Part shown: positions 1 to 12,498 of the stretch, one piece after another
Numbering within the stretch: the stretch's first letter is position 1
How the letters are laid out: each line of letters opens with the position of its first letter
From: Xenoacremonium recifei
Lineage: Eukaryota; Ascomycota; Sordariomycetes; Hypocreales; Nectriaceae
NCBI GenBank assembly: GCA_012184525.1
Contig: WOFQ01000016.1
Location: 558,001 to 622,000, forward strand
DNA length: 64,000 bases
Reading direction: 5' to 3'
Notes under the pieces: generated by a model
What the model was told of the DNA's origin: nothing
Databases searched by the model: none
What the model saw: only the letters and a program-made list of their open reading frames with translations
Translations under genes and position numbers: made by a program

Positions 1-1473
1 GGTATCGAGTTTGTCCGGGAGCCCATTCCGGGGTGGGCGGGAGGCCGGCCGATGCCGTTGCGGGGCGGAGAGTGGTTGCTGTACTGATCTCGCGGGGAGA
101 TGATGCCAGCACCGCCGATAGGGATCTCGCCCGAGGTGGGCGTGTTGATGCCGAAGTCTTCGGGGGCCTGGTTGGCGTACGTGGGAGAGTCACTGGAGCG
201 GAGAAGCTCCTGAGTTGAGGGAGATAGCTGTGGTGCAAGATGAGACTTGCGGTTGTCTCGCTCCATGAGGCCCACTGCCCACTCCCTCAGATCGACGGGT
301 GTCCGTTTGGCGGCTTGGACGAACGGATCACGGTCCTAGAACATGTTAGACTGATGTCAAATATTTCAAGAAAACAGGCTTCACTTACGTAGAGTTCTTG
401 CGGGGTTGGCCGCTTCTCGGGCTCTTTAAACAGACACTTCTGAATCATGTCCTCCAGGATGCTCGGGAAGGCATCGCTCTTGGGCAACCGAGGGGCGGGT
501 TCGTGGACAATCTGCTGAAGGAGATCGAGAATACCAGCGGGAGCTCCGTCGTCCTCATACTGCTCGCTCGATGCAAAGGGGAACCGGCCAATAGCAAGCT
601 CCATGATGCTGAGACCGAAACTCCAGACGTCTGACTTTACGGTGTAACGATCGCCCTGAATTCTCTCCGGGGCCATGTAGGTGGATGTGCCGACAAAGGT
701 ATCGGCGATGGAGTTGACGAGCTCGCCCGAAACACCAAAGTCACAGAGCTTGATGGCACCGCGGGAGTTGACGAGGATGTTGGAAGGCTTGATGTCTCGG
801 TGCATGATGTGGTGCTTGGTGTAGAGGTAAGTCAAACCTCCAAGAGTAGCCTCGGCGATCTTGCCTAGCACATCCACTCGTACAGGACCAAAAACCCTAG
901 ATACTCGGTCGAGGGAGCTGTGTGATTGTAACATTAGCTTGGTACATCAGCTGTCCACAAACATGGAACATACCCAACATCCATGTATTCCATACACATT
1001 ATGACATCGTTGTTGGGGCTCAGGAAGGCACCATAGAAGGTGACGATGTAATCGGAATGGCACCCGTGCATAATCTGCAGTTCTCGCACAATTCGCTTAC
1101 GCATCTCTCGCTTGGCCTCGACGTGGATGATCTGGAAATGGCGAGTCAGTCATATGTCTCTCAAGATAGTGGGACAGGGCAGGACACATACCTTTCGAGC
1201 CATGATAGTGCCAGTGGTGAGGTGTTTGACTTTGCTGACGGTACCGCCATTGCCAGAGCCCAAGTCCTTGATGATCTCGAGGTCCTCGGGCTTCAGGTCT
1301 AGCTTGTACTCGATTCCAATCTCTAGCTGGCCGTCCTGGTCCGCCTTGTCGTTGTAGGGGTCGGGCTCTGCTCGATTCTCGGCGGTAGGCGGGGGTTTCG
1401 GGGCAGCGGCCTTGAGGGCGAGTCCTTTGACGTTCTTGCGCTTCATCGAGCGCGGAGCGAAGGCGTCGGACAT
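1..1473 (-). CDS. MST7: MAP kinase kinase, Ste7/Mst7 type (C-terminus cut by window edge)
   Basis: Dual-specificity kinase that activates the Fus3/Kss1-type MAPK controlling mating, filamentation and, in pathogens, infection structures. Exons on the minus strand are about 1473-1192, 1131-974, 917-389 and 335 to beyond the window start; 434 residues are visible. Visible marks: a MAPK-docking D-site near residues 11-20 (KRKNVKGLAL), glycine loop GSGNGG, catalytic Lys94 at the first exon junction, HRD Asp188, DFG 206-208, and an activation loop with Ser216 and Thr220 in the MAPKK S-x-x-x-T spacing. The last exon encodes a Ser/Pro-rich tail that runs off the edge. The activation-loop and docking motifs match fungal Ste7/Mst7 MEKs better than Pbs2 or Mkk1 types. 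The symbol is by family resemblance. The gene is divergent from SPT6 with 2.4 kb between them. Confidence 0.9.
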
Positions 1474-3846
1474 GGCGGGCAGGCGGGTGAGCGACGTCGC
1501 TCAGGATGCGGTGAAGAGGAGGGAAATGTGTATGGCGGTCGATTTAGATGGGAGTCGATCGGGCGTGGGTTGGGCCTGGACTCGAGTCGGTTCAGTCAGA
1601 TCCCCCCGCGGTCAGGGATCGATCGACAGACTTTCGGCGGCCCGACGGTAGACGACTCGTGCGGTACGTTCGTTGAGGACTGCGATGAGGCTCGTCGAAG
1701 GCGGCGATGCACGAGAAACACCACGGCGAGGTTGGAGTTGGAGCACGGGAGTGGGACTGGCACAGGATGCAGGGCGATCAGGCTGAGGCCGCAGGGTCGT
1801 GATTCTTGGCCTGATGGCAGCTGCTGCAGGTTGGGAGGAGGCGACCTAGGGCGTCGAGGCCGGATGGATAGACCTGCTGCTGCTTTGCTGCTGTACCTAA
1901 GGAGTAGCGTCGTACTCCGCAGCTGGCTGGGCTGTGACTCGGTGGCACGTTGCTGGAGACTGGAGGGATGGATGGCGGGCGGGAGGGTGGTGGCAGTGGA
2001 GATGGACGGTTGATAGATGGCGGGATGAATGGATGGATGGATGAATGGGAGGATGTCTGAGGCAAGTTTGCTGCTGCTGTTGTTACCCGACGATGTGAGA
2101 GCAAGGCGAGCAACAAAGGGAAGGTGCAGAAAGGGATCTGGTCAGAGCTCCCGTCGCTCCTTCTCTTGAGAGGTTCCCGTGCTGCCACAGCTCGTCTGTC
2201 AGTGGCAGTTTCCAGTAATTATCGCCTTTAACGCTGGTTCCGCTGGCTGCTGCGCACTGGCTGGGGCGGGGTCCGATTATGATAACGTGATAGGAGGGAA
2301 GCGTCCAGGGCAACAGAGAGGAAGAGAGTCTTGAGCCAGCGGCAAAGGTCCCGAGATAGATATTATATGGGAATTAAAACAGAAACACGGACTTGGGGTC
2401 GCCGGGCGTTTAAGGAGATCGTCCGTCGTTCTCCTGCGGTTGGGTCTGTGCCGGACTGGCTGCGGCTCCAGGCACACGGTATCGCTCCCTATTGACGATT
2501 CATTCATAATGCACCCTAATAAGGGTCCTGTCCCCCCGTATAACAGTCAGCAGCTCGAAATGGCCCTGCTGAGTGGTGGGATATATCGTCCATTGCCATG
2601 ACCGTGCTCCAAGCATCTGCGCTCAGTGGGCCAGTGTTTGAGGTCTCGGTCAGAGTCTGAGCCTCCCCGAGACTGTTTAACGCAGTTGAGATCCAGCCAG
2701 ATAATACGCCCTGGTCCGTGGTGGAGGAGGGGTCTGGGCGCTGTTGAGCGGCGCGGCACGATACGATCCCTGGCAGAGATCACGGCCTCTGTTGCGTACA
2801 ATAAGATCGTCAGACGACTCAGTGATCGCGGCCATGTTTCTATAATAACTGGCCGTCATGACTGGCCATCCTCCCACTCCCTAAACAGTCACTCACCACC
2901 GACGATCTTCTTTAAACAGCAGCTCCTCTTCCTTCGTTCTCCAGACCCCAACGCCCAGACGGCCCAGAGGCGCCTCATAGCATCATCAGGCCGTCCGGTG
3001 TCTCAAATGCGCTGTCCACCCCTTGATTGGTCGTGATCCTGGCCTATCAAATCGACATGGCTGCACCAAGCACGAATGCACTTCCAGGGGTTCGGGATGG
3101 GGCCGCAGAGAGGGTCAGGCCGTTGGCTGTTCAGCGCTTAGACAAGTTCCATGCCTGTGTCATGTAGACAGAAAGGGGCCCAGCGCGGCCGCGGGGGTAT
3201 CGGAGCATTCTCATCCGCAGTTTTCGAGAAGGATCTGATACAAGCCCTCTGCAAAGCCTCTTTGTCGTTTTGGATGCGACGCATATATCTCATGCAAAGC
3301 ATGAAGAATGGAAGCGGCTCCAGGTATGGAGTAAGGTAGTTGGAGCTGGATCATCACCTAATATCTCGCAAAGAATACCCTGCGAGTTTAGATCGAACAA
3401 GCCGAAACGTCACCTTTACCTCGGAAAAGAATTCATCTTCAGCGAGAGGTTCAAAACAGAAAATTTTTGAAACTTTATGGATGTGAGTGTTTCTTGAAAT
3501 ATTTGTGAGAACCATGATAGCGACGGTGTTGCTTTACATAAGCGCCAAAAGCTCTAGGACTGCGTGCGCAGGGAATAATGTTTATCCGAGAAAGCTTGTG
3601 CGTCGCGACGAGGCTGTCAGGGTGCAGTGCTTGCCAAAAATTCCTAGCAACAAAGAGGGTGAAGCTCGCCTGCGCCTCGAGCCTTCATCTCTCCTTATAC
3701 ACTTCTTTTCAATTCTTTTTCATTAACAATTTGTTCGCCAATTCTGACCTCCGGTTTTCTCTTTGGCCCTCGAGCTACCGCTCTCGCCTGATCGCGCCCC
3801 CGTTTGCTAAGACGTGTCCGCTGCTCGCCAGCTTTCGCGATTCACG
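1474..3846. other. Divergent intergenic region, MAPKK/SPT6
   Basis: 2.4 kb between the two divergent start codons, presumably holding both promoters and leaders. No reading frame here has convincing protein character. It contains a short GGAT/GAAT tandem repeat near 2023-2050. The sequence just 5' of SPT6 (about 3660-3846) is pyrimidine-rich, as in fungal leaders. Confidence 0.5.
2023..2050. repeat. GGAT/GAAT microsatellite
   Basis: About seven tetranucleotide units of GGAT/GAAT type in the MAPKK upstream region. It is a simple sequence repeat with no evident function. Confidence 0.8.
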
Positions 3847-6800
3847 ATGAGCACTAGCATGCGCGACTTGATATCCGGCGAGGCCGAGCTGGATGACGAT
3901 GAGGACGATGAGTCCTTCGATGAGGAGACTGGTGAGGCTCGCGAGCGCAGTCGAGCCCGCGTTGAGGATTCTAGCGAGGAGGAAGAGGACGATGACGATG
4001 AAGAAGAAGCCCGCAAGGTTTGTGCCCTCCGGCACCGCACCGGACACTCACGTAACCACTGACCGCCATCTTGACAGATTCGCGAGGGTTTTATCGTCGA
4101 CGAAGATGAGGACGAAGAGGAAGACGCCGATTCTGACGGTGACGTGCGACACGTGGTGAAGCGCAAGCGCGAGCATCGCGACCGTGAAGAGGAGGAGCAG
4201 CTGGATGAGGACGATCTTGAACTCATCGGCGAACAGTTCGGAGAGAGGCCCAAACCCCAGACACAGGTGAGAAATTTACCGGTTCGAGACCAGGCGGCGA
4301 TTGATGCTGATGTGCGTTTTAGTCCAAGTTCAAGCGGCTTAAGCGCGGCCATCGAGACGAAGACGACCAAGTAAACGAACGCCGCGGGCTCGAGGAAATC
4401 TTCTCTGATGACGAAGACGATGCCGCTGAACAGAGGCCATATGGCAGATCCAACTTCCGAGCGCAGGCCGACGAGTTCGACGATTTCATCGAGGAAGACT
4501 TCCCAGAGGATGAAGACGAGCGCATCCGCCAGCTTGAGGATGCTGAAGTAGCCCGACCTCGAGAGCGTGGCGTTGGCAGCGTCGTTGACACCACTGGTCT
4601 TGATAAAGACGCCCTGGATGATATGGAAGCGATTTTTGGTAACGGCGAAGATTACGATTGGGCTCTTCAGATGGAAGAGGAGGAAGAGGATCGCGAGCGA
4701 GAAGAGCAAGCTATCGAGCTCAAGGATGTCTTCGAACCATCGCAATTGAAGGAGAAGCTCCTGACCGACGAAGACAACGAAATCCGCTTCGCAGACGAAC
4801 CAGAACGATTCCAACTCGACCGCAAGCCATTCAAAAACCTACAGCTCACAGCTGATCAATTCAGGGAGGAGTCTCGGTGGATCACCAACCAGTTGTGGCC
4901 CAAGAAAGGGCTTGCTCCCGATCTTCAGGGCCCCTTTGGAAAGGCTGTAGGCAAGGTTCTCGAGTTCTTCATTGTCGACGATGTCGAGGTGCCCTATGTT
5001 TTCCAGCACCGGAAGGATTATCTGTTGCACACCAGGAAAACGAGAAACACGAACCGCGACGATCCAGACGGCCCAGAGTACATCATCAGTGCTGAGAAGC
5101 TATTGAACCAGGATGACTTGTGGAGAATCCTGGAGCTCGACATCAAATTCCGATCGTTTGTCGAGAAGCGCAACTCTCTTGAAAAGACTTACGATAACCT
5201 GAAAAGCATTGAAGTTCAGGACGAGATGATCGAGGAGATGATTCCCGAAGCCACGACTATGGAAGAACTGCAGGACTTGCAGGACTATCTGCAGTTTCAA
5301 TACGGCCCGCAGCTCAAGGAATTGGCTCTTATGTCAGGCAATGTCTCCCAAACGAAACGACCAGGATCTAAGTCGTCATTATTTGACCGAGTTCGACAAG
5401 GCAAGGCATATAGCTTCGTTCGCGCATACGGAATCACAGCAGACCAGCTCGCCAAGAATGCTTTGCGCCAGGGGAAGAAGATCACTCCTGACGACGATTC
5501 TCAATATCCTATGGATCTCGCAGATAGTCTGATTGACGATAACTTTAACACTGGCGATCAGGTCATCAACGCCGCGCGACAAATGTACTCGGAGGAGCTG
5601 TTCGCTAGTCCTCGCATGAGGAAGCATTTCAGAAACTCGTACTACCAAGCTGCCGAGATCAGCTGTCGTCGAACTGATAAAGGTCTACGCAGGATCGACG
5701 ATAGCCATCCTTACTACGAGATTAAGTACTTGCAGAACCAAGCTATCGCTGATCTGGTGCATCAGCCGGAACTCTTTCTCAAGATGATGAAGGCGGAGGA
5801 AGAAGGGCTGGTCGACATTAAACTCGACATGCCGTCTCGTTACGACTTCAGACGTCAACTTTACCAAGAATTCGAGTCTGAAAACTTTAGCGATCGAGCA
5901 GAACAGTGGCGGGAGGAACGCAAGAAGGTCCTGGACCTTGCTTACCCGAAGCTGGAGAAGATCATATCCAAGAACGTCAAGGAAGTTATCCGAACTTTCT
6001 GCCAAGACGAGGTCCTCAAGATGTGTCGCGAAGAGTACGCAAAGCGACTGGACCAGGCACCTTACAAGCCCAAAGGTATGGTCCTCGGAACGACCCCTAG
6101 AGTCTTGGTCCTCTCGAATGGCATGAGTGATGCTGCTCGCGACCCAGTCTGTTGGGCCTGGGTTGACGACGATGGGCGTGTTTTGGAGCAAGGAAAGTTT
6201 GGAAACCTCGCGCGGGACGAAAACACACGGGCTGATTTCGTGGAACTTGTCCGCCGTCGCCAGCCTGATGTCATTGGTGTTAGCGGCTGGTCTGCTGAAA
6301 CGAATAAGCTTGTGCGAGATCTAGAGACTCTTGTCAGCGAGAAGGGTCTGATGGGACCCGAGTTTGACGATCCTGAGACCGGCGATTATCGAACGGAGCC
6401 GTTGGAGGTTGTCATCGTTAACGACGAGGTTGCTCGGCTGTACAAAGACAGCCCTCGGGCGCACGCCGAGCACCCATCACTCAACCCTGTCACACGGTAC
6501 TGCGTGGCTCTGGCGAGATATATGCAGAACCCGATGAAGGAGTACGCCGCTCTCGGCAAGGACGTCGCCTCGCTTGCGTATCACCCGTGCCAGAACCTCC
6601 TTCCGGCCGAGAAGCTTTCAAAGTATCTCGACTCAGCGATGGTGGACATGGTCAACCTCTGTGGTGTCGACATTAACGAAGCAATGACCGACTCATACAC
6701 GGCCAATCTTCTCCCGTATGTGTCTGGTCTCGGCCCTCGAAAAGCCACGAGCGTGATCAAGGCGATCAACGCCAATGGAGGCGCTGTCAACACCCGTGAT

Positions 6801-8256
6801 GAGCTCGTCGGCGATCCGGATAGTGGAAAGCTTCCCGTCGTCGGTCCCAGGGTCTGGAACAACTGCGCGAGTTTCCTTTTCATTGAATACGACGCCACGA
6901 ATCCCTCCTCAGACCCTCTCGACAACACTCGTGTTCATCCGGAAGACTATGAACTGGGTCGAAAGATGGCGGCCGATGCGCTAGAGCTGGATGAAGAGGA
7001 TGTCAAGGCAGAGACCGATGAGAACGGACCCGGGGCCATCGTCCGAAAGCTCTTCAAGCAGGACGAGCAGGACAAGGTCAATGAACTGGTGCTGGAGGAG
7101 TATGCCGAGCAGCTTCTCAGAAACTACAGCCAGCGCAAACGGGCAACCCTTGAGACAATCCGGGCCGAACTTCAGGCGCCCTACGAAGAGCTGCGGAGGA
7201 ACTTTGCTGCTCTTTCAGCCTCGGAGATCTTCACTATGTTTACAGGAGAAACCAAGTCCACGCTCTGCGAAGGCATGATCGTGCCGGTCAACGTTCGTGT
7301 GGTGAAGGAGGATTTCGCCATTGTCAAACTGGACTGCGGAATCGAAGGACGTGTGGAGGCTCATGAGGTCACACACCGGGCTTCGATCAAAGAAGTTCTG
7401 AGCTCGGGCCAGACAGCGCAGGCCAAGATCCTTGATATAAACTACAAGGACTTCATCGCAAAGCTCTCGCTGCGAGAAGAGCTGCTCCGTGTCCCATACA
7501 AGAGGATCCTCAATTTTGGCCGAGACGGGTGGGACTATGCACAAGAAGCGGCCGACAAGGAAGAGTTGCGGGAAAAGGATAAGACAACGGGACGAACCCA
7601 GCGAGTGGTGAAGCACCCCAACTTCAAGCCCTTCAACGCAATCCAGGCCCAAGAATACCTGGGATCTCAACCCCCTGGCGAAGTCATTATCCGCCCCTCA
7701 TCCAAGGGCAACGACCACTTGGCGGTCACATGGAAGGTGGCAGATGGCGTGTACCAGCACATTGACGTGCTGGAGATGCAAAAGGAGAATGAGTTCTCGG
7801 TGGGCAAGCTGCTGCGGGTCGGAGGCAAGTACACGTACAGCGATCTGGATGAGTTGATCGTGGAGCACGTCAAGGCCATGGCGCGCAAGGTGGAGGAGCT
7901 GATGCGCAACGACAAGTACCAGAACAGGTCTCGGGGAGAGACTGGTGAGTGGCCCTGAACATCACGCAATCCAGGCAAACGACATACTAACAATCACAAC
8001 AGAGAAGTGGCTCACGACGTATATCGACGCCAACCCTAACCGGTCGGCTTATGCCTTTTGCATCGACACGAAGCACCCAGGATACTTCTGGCTCTGTTTC
8101 AAGGCGAGCCGGACGAGTAAGGTCATCGGCATCCCGGTCAGAGCAATCCCGCAGGGTTTCGAGCTCAAGGGTTACCAGTATCCCGACATGCGAGCGCTCT
8201 GTAACGGGTTCAAGCTGCGGTATCAAAATGAGTTTTCAAAGATGGGCCGGAGGTAG
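3847..8256 (+). CDS. SPT6: Transcription elongation factor and histone chaperone Spt6
   Basis: Nuclear histone chaperone that travels with elongating RNA polymerase II and reassembles nucleosomes. Four exons (3847-4017, 4078-4266, 4323-7944, 8003-8256) encode 1411 residues, close to the usual fungal length of about 1400-1450. Order seen: a strongly acidic N-terminus with Asp/Glu runs (residues 1-225), helical core, YqgF/RNase H-like domain (about 700-810), helix-hairpin-helix segment containing SGLGPRKA (about 910-945), S1 RNA-binding domain (about 1102-1172), and tandem SH2 domains from about 1218 to the end. The last intron cuts the second SH2 domain; joining ACT-G to AG-AAG restores the frame. 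The ATG at 3847 is the first in frame and begins the acidic region. Identity is secure from domain order. Confidence 0.96.
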
Positions 8257-10142
8257 GGCTGCGGTGCGATTGTAGAATGCGTGTTTTGATTAAGGAACGA
8301 GGGAAGAGCATTTAAAAAGCGGCGCAAAATGCCAGATGGCCGCCTTACTTTTGAAATAGGTACCTAGTTGGGCGTCCTGTTGTGTTTAGAAGCGGACGAG
8401 TGCATAGGGGAGCAACAAAATGATATTAATATTAGTAAATCTAGTAGAACTCGGAATCTCGTGAACCTCTTGAGTGTATAAGCCGCCCAACTACCTGACT
8501 TCTTGAGAGTATACGAGTAGCCTAGGGCCCCTGCCTTAGTCTTGCCATGTAAGAGGGCTTACAGAAGCTATCCCAAAGTCCTCACAACCTCCGATCCGGA
8601 TGAACACGTCTTCAACGCATTCTTGGTGACTCACCAAATAAAACCTACGATAAGATAATTGACAATAGGAAAGGCGAGATGCGTCGACTCGATCACGCGA
8701 GCATCACGAACGTCTCCACGGCCCCTCACGGCGGAGCTTATCTCGAGCTGGGAAACATCGTGAACCATCGATGGAGTTCTGGATCGACGAGTGGGGTCTT
8801 TTAGTCGAGAGATAGGAAAGGCACCGATCTCGAAGCTACGGCAGTGAGCCATGGGAGAAGCTGCTGGACATCTGGAGATTCGCAGCAGAGGAGAAAAGCC
8901 CATTGAGATGCAGACACTTGTCCTTGGCCGCCGAAAGGTCCCGGGCAGTGGGGCCGAAGGGCCGGGTCGTGGGATTGAGCCTGAAGTCACGGGGCAAGGC
9001 TGCCTGCCAACGCGATGTCATGTTGGGGCACGGAGAAGGCCCGGATGGGGATGAGATTGGGACGCGTGAGATGAGGCTCTGGCGATGTCGTCAGAGGAGG
9101 AGATTGGGCGGACAGGGGGTGGTTGGGTGGTTGGGGTGATTGTCACGGTGAAGAGGAAGGTCATGTGGCTGAGCCCCTGACGGAGAGAAGAGGCCTGTTG
9201 CCGCGCAGAATGTCTCGTCAAGCGAACCTTGCCATTGTGAGTGATAGGCAACAATGAGATGAGATGCCCCCGTGCCTTGGATGTCGAGGCAAGCACGATG
9301 CGTCGTCAGTCAGACAGAGCTTCACGGCGGCATCGGCCACATTTCGTCACGGCGGATCCGGGGTCCGATATCGTTCGGGAGGGCCAGAGCTGCCGACCAG
9401 CCTAGCGCGGCGCCGGTACCTGCGTACCCCAGACCCGCAATTGCCTTGCCTGAGGTGCCTTCCGATGCTGGCAGTAGAGCGGTGTTGACGCCCATCAGTC
9501 AGTACGGGTTGCAATCCAATGGGAGCCCCGATTCGGGCACCGGAAGCGAGGAGGAGTCTCGAGCTCTGTTCTAGACGAGGTTGCGGCAACGGAGGAAGGC
9601 AGGAAGGGACCTGGACGGAACGGAGGCGAGAGGTCAGCTGGGCAGGCGGGGGGATCCACTGAACAGGTGCTATTATGGAGTCGAGAGCTCCTGGACGGCA
9701 GCTTGTTGGGGGGAAGCTGGAGCTGCAGCTGAGGGCCAGCAGGGCAGCGACGGAAAGCCATTGAAAGCAGCCTGAAGGAGCAGTGCAATTGGGGCAATGG
9801 CAGCAGCAATTGCAGGCGTTGACACGGGGCTGCAGCGTCCCAATTGCACCGTTTGAGGCAGGCACTCCCAGACAGCTACCCCCTCAAGCATCACACAGTG
9901 AGGGCAGGAACGGACCCAGGCTGCTTGCGTCAGGTCACGCGATCGCCCCGTCCAGGCGCAGGCGCACTTAGGCCACGAGGATGGACCCAATGCTCTCGCC
10001 TGCAGTGGCACGCACAGTGGACATTCGCGCTGGGGAAAACGCCCGGGCCCGATTCGACGCTGACTCAATCGCCAGCCAATGGATGAGCTGATTGGCCCCC
10101 AAGTGATGCCATCGCCGGCCGTGCCTCGCGTGACACCTTGGG
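8257..10142. other. Intergenic region, SPT6 3' flank and STF2-like promoter
   Basis: 1.9 kb holding the SPT6 3' UTR and the upstream region of the STF2-like gene. Scattered frames are short and overlap on both strands without protein character. Two CCCCT pentamers (9174-9178 and 9880-9884) resemble Msn2/4 stress elements, but such 5-mers are expected by chance in this length. Confidence 0.4.
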
Positions 10143-10143
10143 A

Positions 10144-10149
10144 TATAAA
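10144..10149 (+). promoter_or_regulatory. TATA box of the STF2-like gene
   Basis: TATAAA lies about 285 bp 5' of the split start codon and is followed by a C/T-rich stretch (10165-10420) typical of a fungal transcription start and leader. Inferred from motif and position. Confidence 0.5.
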
Positions 10150-10428
10150 GCTGGCAGCATCTCGTGTCTTGGGCTCTCTCTTTGATCATCTATCTGATTG
10201 ACATCTCGTTGACTTGACATCTACCTACTCCTTCCACCTGACGATCTACGATTCTGGCGAGTGTGATTTGACCGCTCACACAGGACGACATCTACGACAC
10301 TCAGCTCTCCATCCCATTGACACACCTCTCTGTCTCTCTGTCCCATTACACTTCGAGTCCTCTCATACACAGCCTCCATCGAGCTGTCGCCTCAATTCAA
10401 TTCAATTCCCATCCTGCACTGCCGAAAA

Positions 10429-11303
10429 AGTAAGTTTCGCTTCTTCCGTTCCCTCTCCTCCGATCGGTCCATCTCCGGGCCAGACCTTCTCGCCTCCCGT
10501 CCGCCGTTCAGTACATGCGCCTTCAGGCCGTCAGCGACTCCAACCCCGCATCACCCCAAGTACTCCGTCTCCTTGCACGCCCTGTCTCAGATGCACACTG
10601 TCTCGAGGCCCCCCCTGCTGGCGCTGGACGGTGCATTCCGTCCCCTACAAAACCATCCTCCTCCCCAGACTATCAGCCCCGCAACTGTTCTACCCCCTTC
10701 ATCATCTCCCATCACGAATCCATTGACCTGCTATTCGGAACCTTCCACAAATTCCCCTTTCAAAGAGTTAGACAGACCCCTTCATCCCGTGCTACAAAGT
10801 CCCTAGAGGTGTCAAGAACAATAGTCACTAACGTCGTCGTTTCACCCCTGCAGTGACTCGCTCCCACAAGGCCAACGACCGTGACCACAAGGGTCTCGCC
10901 GACGGCACTGCCGCCCCCTCGGAGCATCTGCCACGCTTCTTTGCGAAGCATGGTCATCTCGATGTGGACCCCAAGAAGATGAAGAAAGACGGCTCTGGCC
11001 GAGGTAACTGGTAAGTCATGACGCACTCTGAATCAGCATCGTGGGCCCTGACTTACACGGTTTGATCGCAGGGGTACCGTTGGTGACGACATCGCGGACG
11101 AGGACTTCCGCTTCACCAATGCTCGCCGCCGCTCCAACAGCAGCACCGTGTCGCACCACGTCTCTGACTTCAAGACCAAGTTCGAGGTCAATGAACCCGA
11201 GCCTGTCTTCGAGGAGGAGCTTCACGGCCCGACCGATGACGACAATGGCGAGGAGCTGGCCAAGACGGACTCGTCTGAGAGCGGCCGCTCCTCGTCGGCC
11301 TAA
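10429..11303 (+). CDS. STF2-like small stress/ATPase-stabilising protein, start codon split by intron
   Basis: 129-residue hydrophilic protein resembling yeast Stf2. Yeast Stf2 was described as an F1F0-ATPase stabilising factor and later as a hydrophilin that protects cells during dehydration. The family signature is visible: an N-terminal TRSHK, then KKMKKDGSGRGNWG followed by D-D-I/E. No ATG fits the second exon. The reading frame begins TG-ACT-CGC directly after the acceptor CAG at 10853, and the first exon ends in A at 10429 before GTAAGT, so splicing builds A|TG. Coding exons are 10429, 10854-11010 and 11072-11303 (390 nt). A branch-like CACTAAC lies near 10826. The C-terminus is acidic and Ser-rich. 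Family call is good; the exact role here is inferred. Confidence 0.8.
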
Positions 11304-12498
11304 GTGCTTCCTCGACATCAACGACGACTTGCCTTCCACAGTCCGGAGATCACCGGTTGAGGTAGTCAGAGTCTGATGACAGGGTCCGCACTCTTGTTTT
11401 AATTGTTATTTACTGTGCCTTTTATGGTTGTTTTATCGGCTGGCAGTCCAACGGTGGATGGAGCTTCTCTTCTTTGGTGTTATAACTATCTACTTGCAAC
11501 CCTCCCCACGCGGGAACGAAACGATATGAAATGAAACGAAAACACTGTTCACAGGGCGGCATGGGCCTTTTACGGGTTGGACTGGACCGGACGGGGCGGG
11601 CGGAGTTTTTGCAGGGACCCTTTTTTGACGATGGCATACCGAGACGTTGCTGATCTCGATGGGAGGAAGAAGAACTTGATGAGGATGGTCATTACAGTTG
11701 CCCAAGCGATAAGCATGGCACAATGTGACCTGTACTATGTATCACCAGCGTAGCTCCTACGTACATCTGCCTAGGTAGCTACCCAAACTGATGAAGGATG
11801 CATGGACATCCTGTATCACACGCTTCGTCTCCAACATGCAACGTGATGTTGAATGCGGTGATGCCCAACTGAGAATGACGAAGCAGCTGATGCACACTCA
11901 ATCATCATCGACCACGGCAATCAAATCTCTCACCAAAACTCTCCCACCCTCCCCCTGAAGATACCCAACCAGCGCACCCTCCAAACTCTCGCCTCCCGCC
12001 CGCAGCTCAGCAACCCCGCTTTCCACTGCCACCACCAACAGACCGATCGCCCAATCACTAGTCCGCCCTCCCGAGCCAGCCGCCATCCAATCCCGACCGG
12101 GCCTATGAAACTCTGATTCCCTTTCTCGTTGTGCGCCTCCAATTGCACAGAGACGTTCCCGACGATAAAGCACACACGGTGGTGACGTCTGTTTGGGCTT
12201 ATCGCGGTGCAGGAGCCCGGCTTGCGGGGGTGGTCCGTGCGGAATCCACTGGGGGCCGGGCGGGCGCGGAAGAATGTTTTAGCGGGGATGTTCGATATCG
12301 GATATCTTTTCTGAGCGCGATCGATGAGATTGGGAAGAGGCTTCGCGGAGACGAGCTGTGTGAAGTGCGATTCGATTGAGTGCACAAAGCAGATTACGAG
12401 CGATCTGACGCGAAAGGTGACGACGAAGAAGTGGTGACACAATCCCGCTTCGGCACTGAAACAACACATCGACAAACTCAACACCAAAACCCGCCATC
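11304..12498. other. Intergenic region with an unresolved coding-like stretch (about 11898-12379)
   Basis: It holds the 3' flank of the STF2-like gene and the upstream region of SPF27. Between about 11898 and 12379 the composition becomes codon-like on both strands. One plus-strand frame (about 12062-12379, open after a CTAG that could be an acceptor) and one minus-strand frame (about 12173-11898, possible ATG near 12085) look protein-like, but neither has a complete supported gene model. I do not recognise either and cannot choose between them. Confidence 0.3.

Noticed and set aside
3807..4814. 335-codon antisense frame over the SPT6 5' end
   Set aside because: Shadow of the acidic Glu/Asp codons, giving Ser and Leu runs on the other strand.
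9174..9884. CCCCT stress-element-like pentamers before the STF2-like gene
   Set aside because: Only two, far apart, in about 2 kb; that number is expected by chance.
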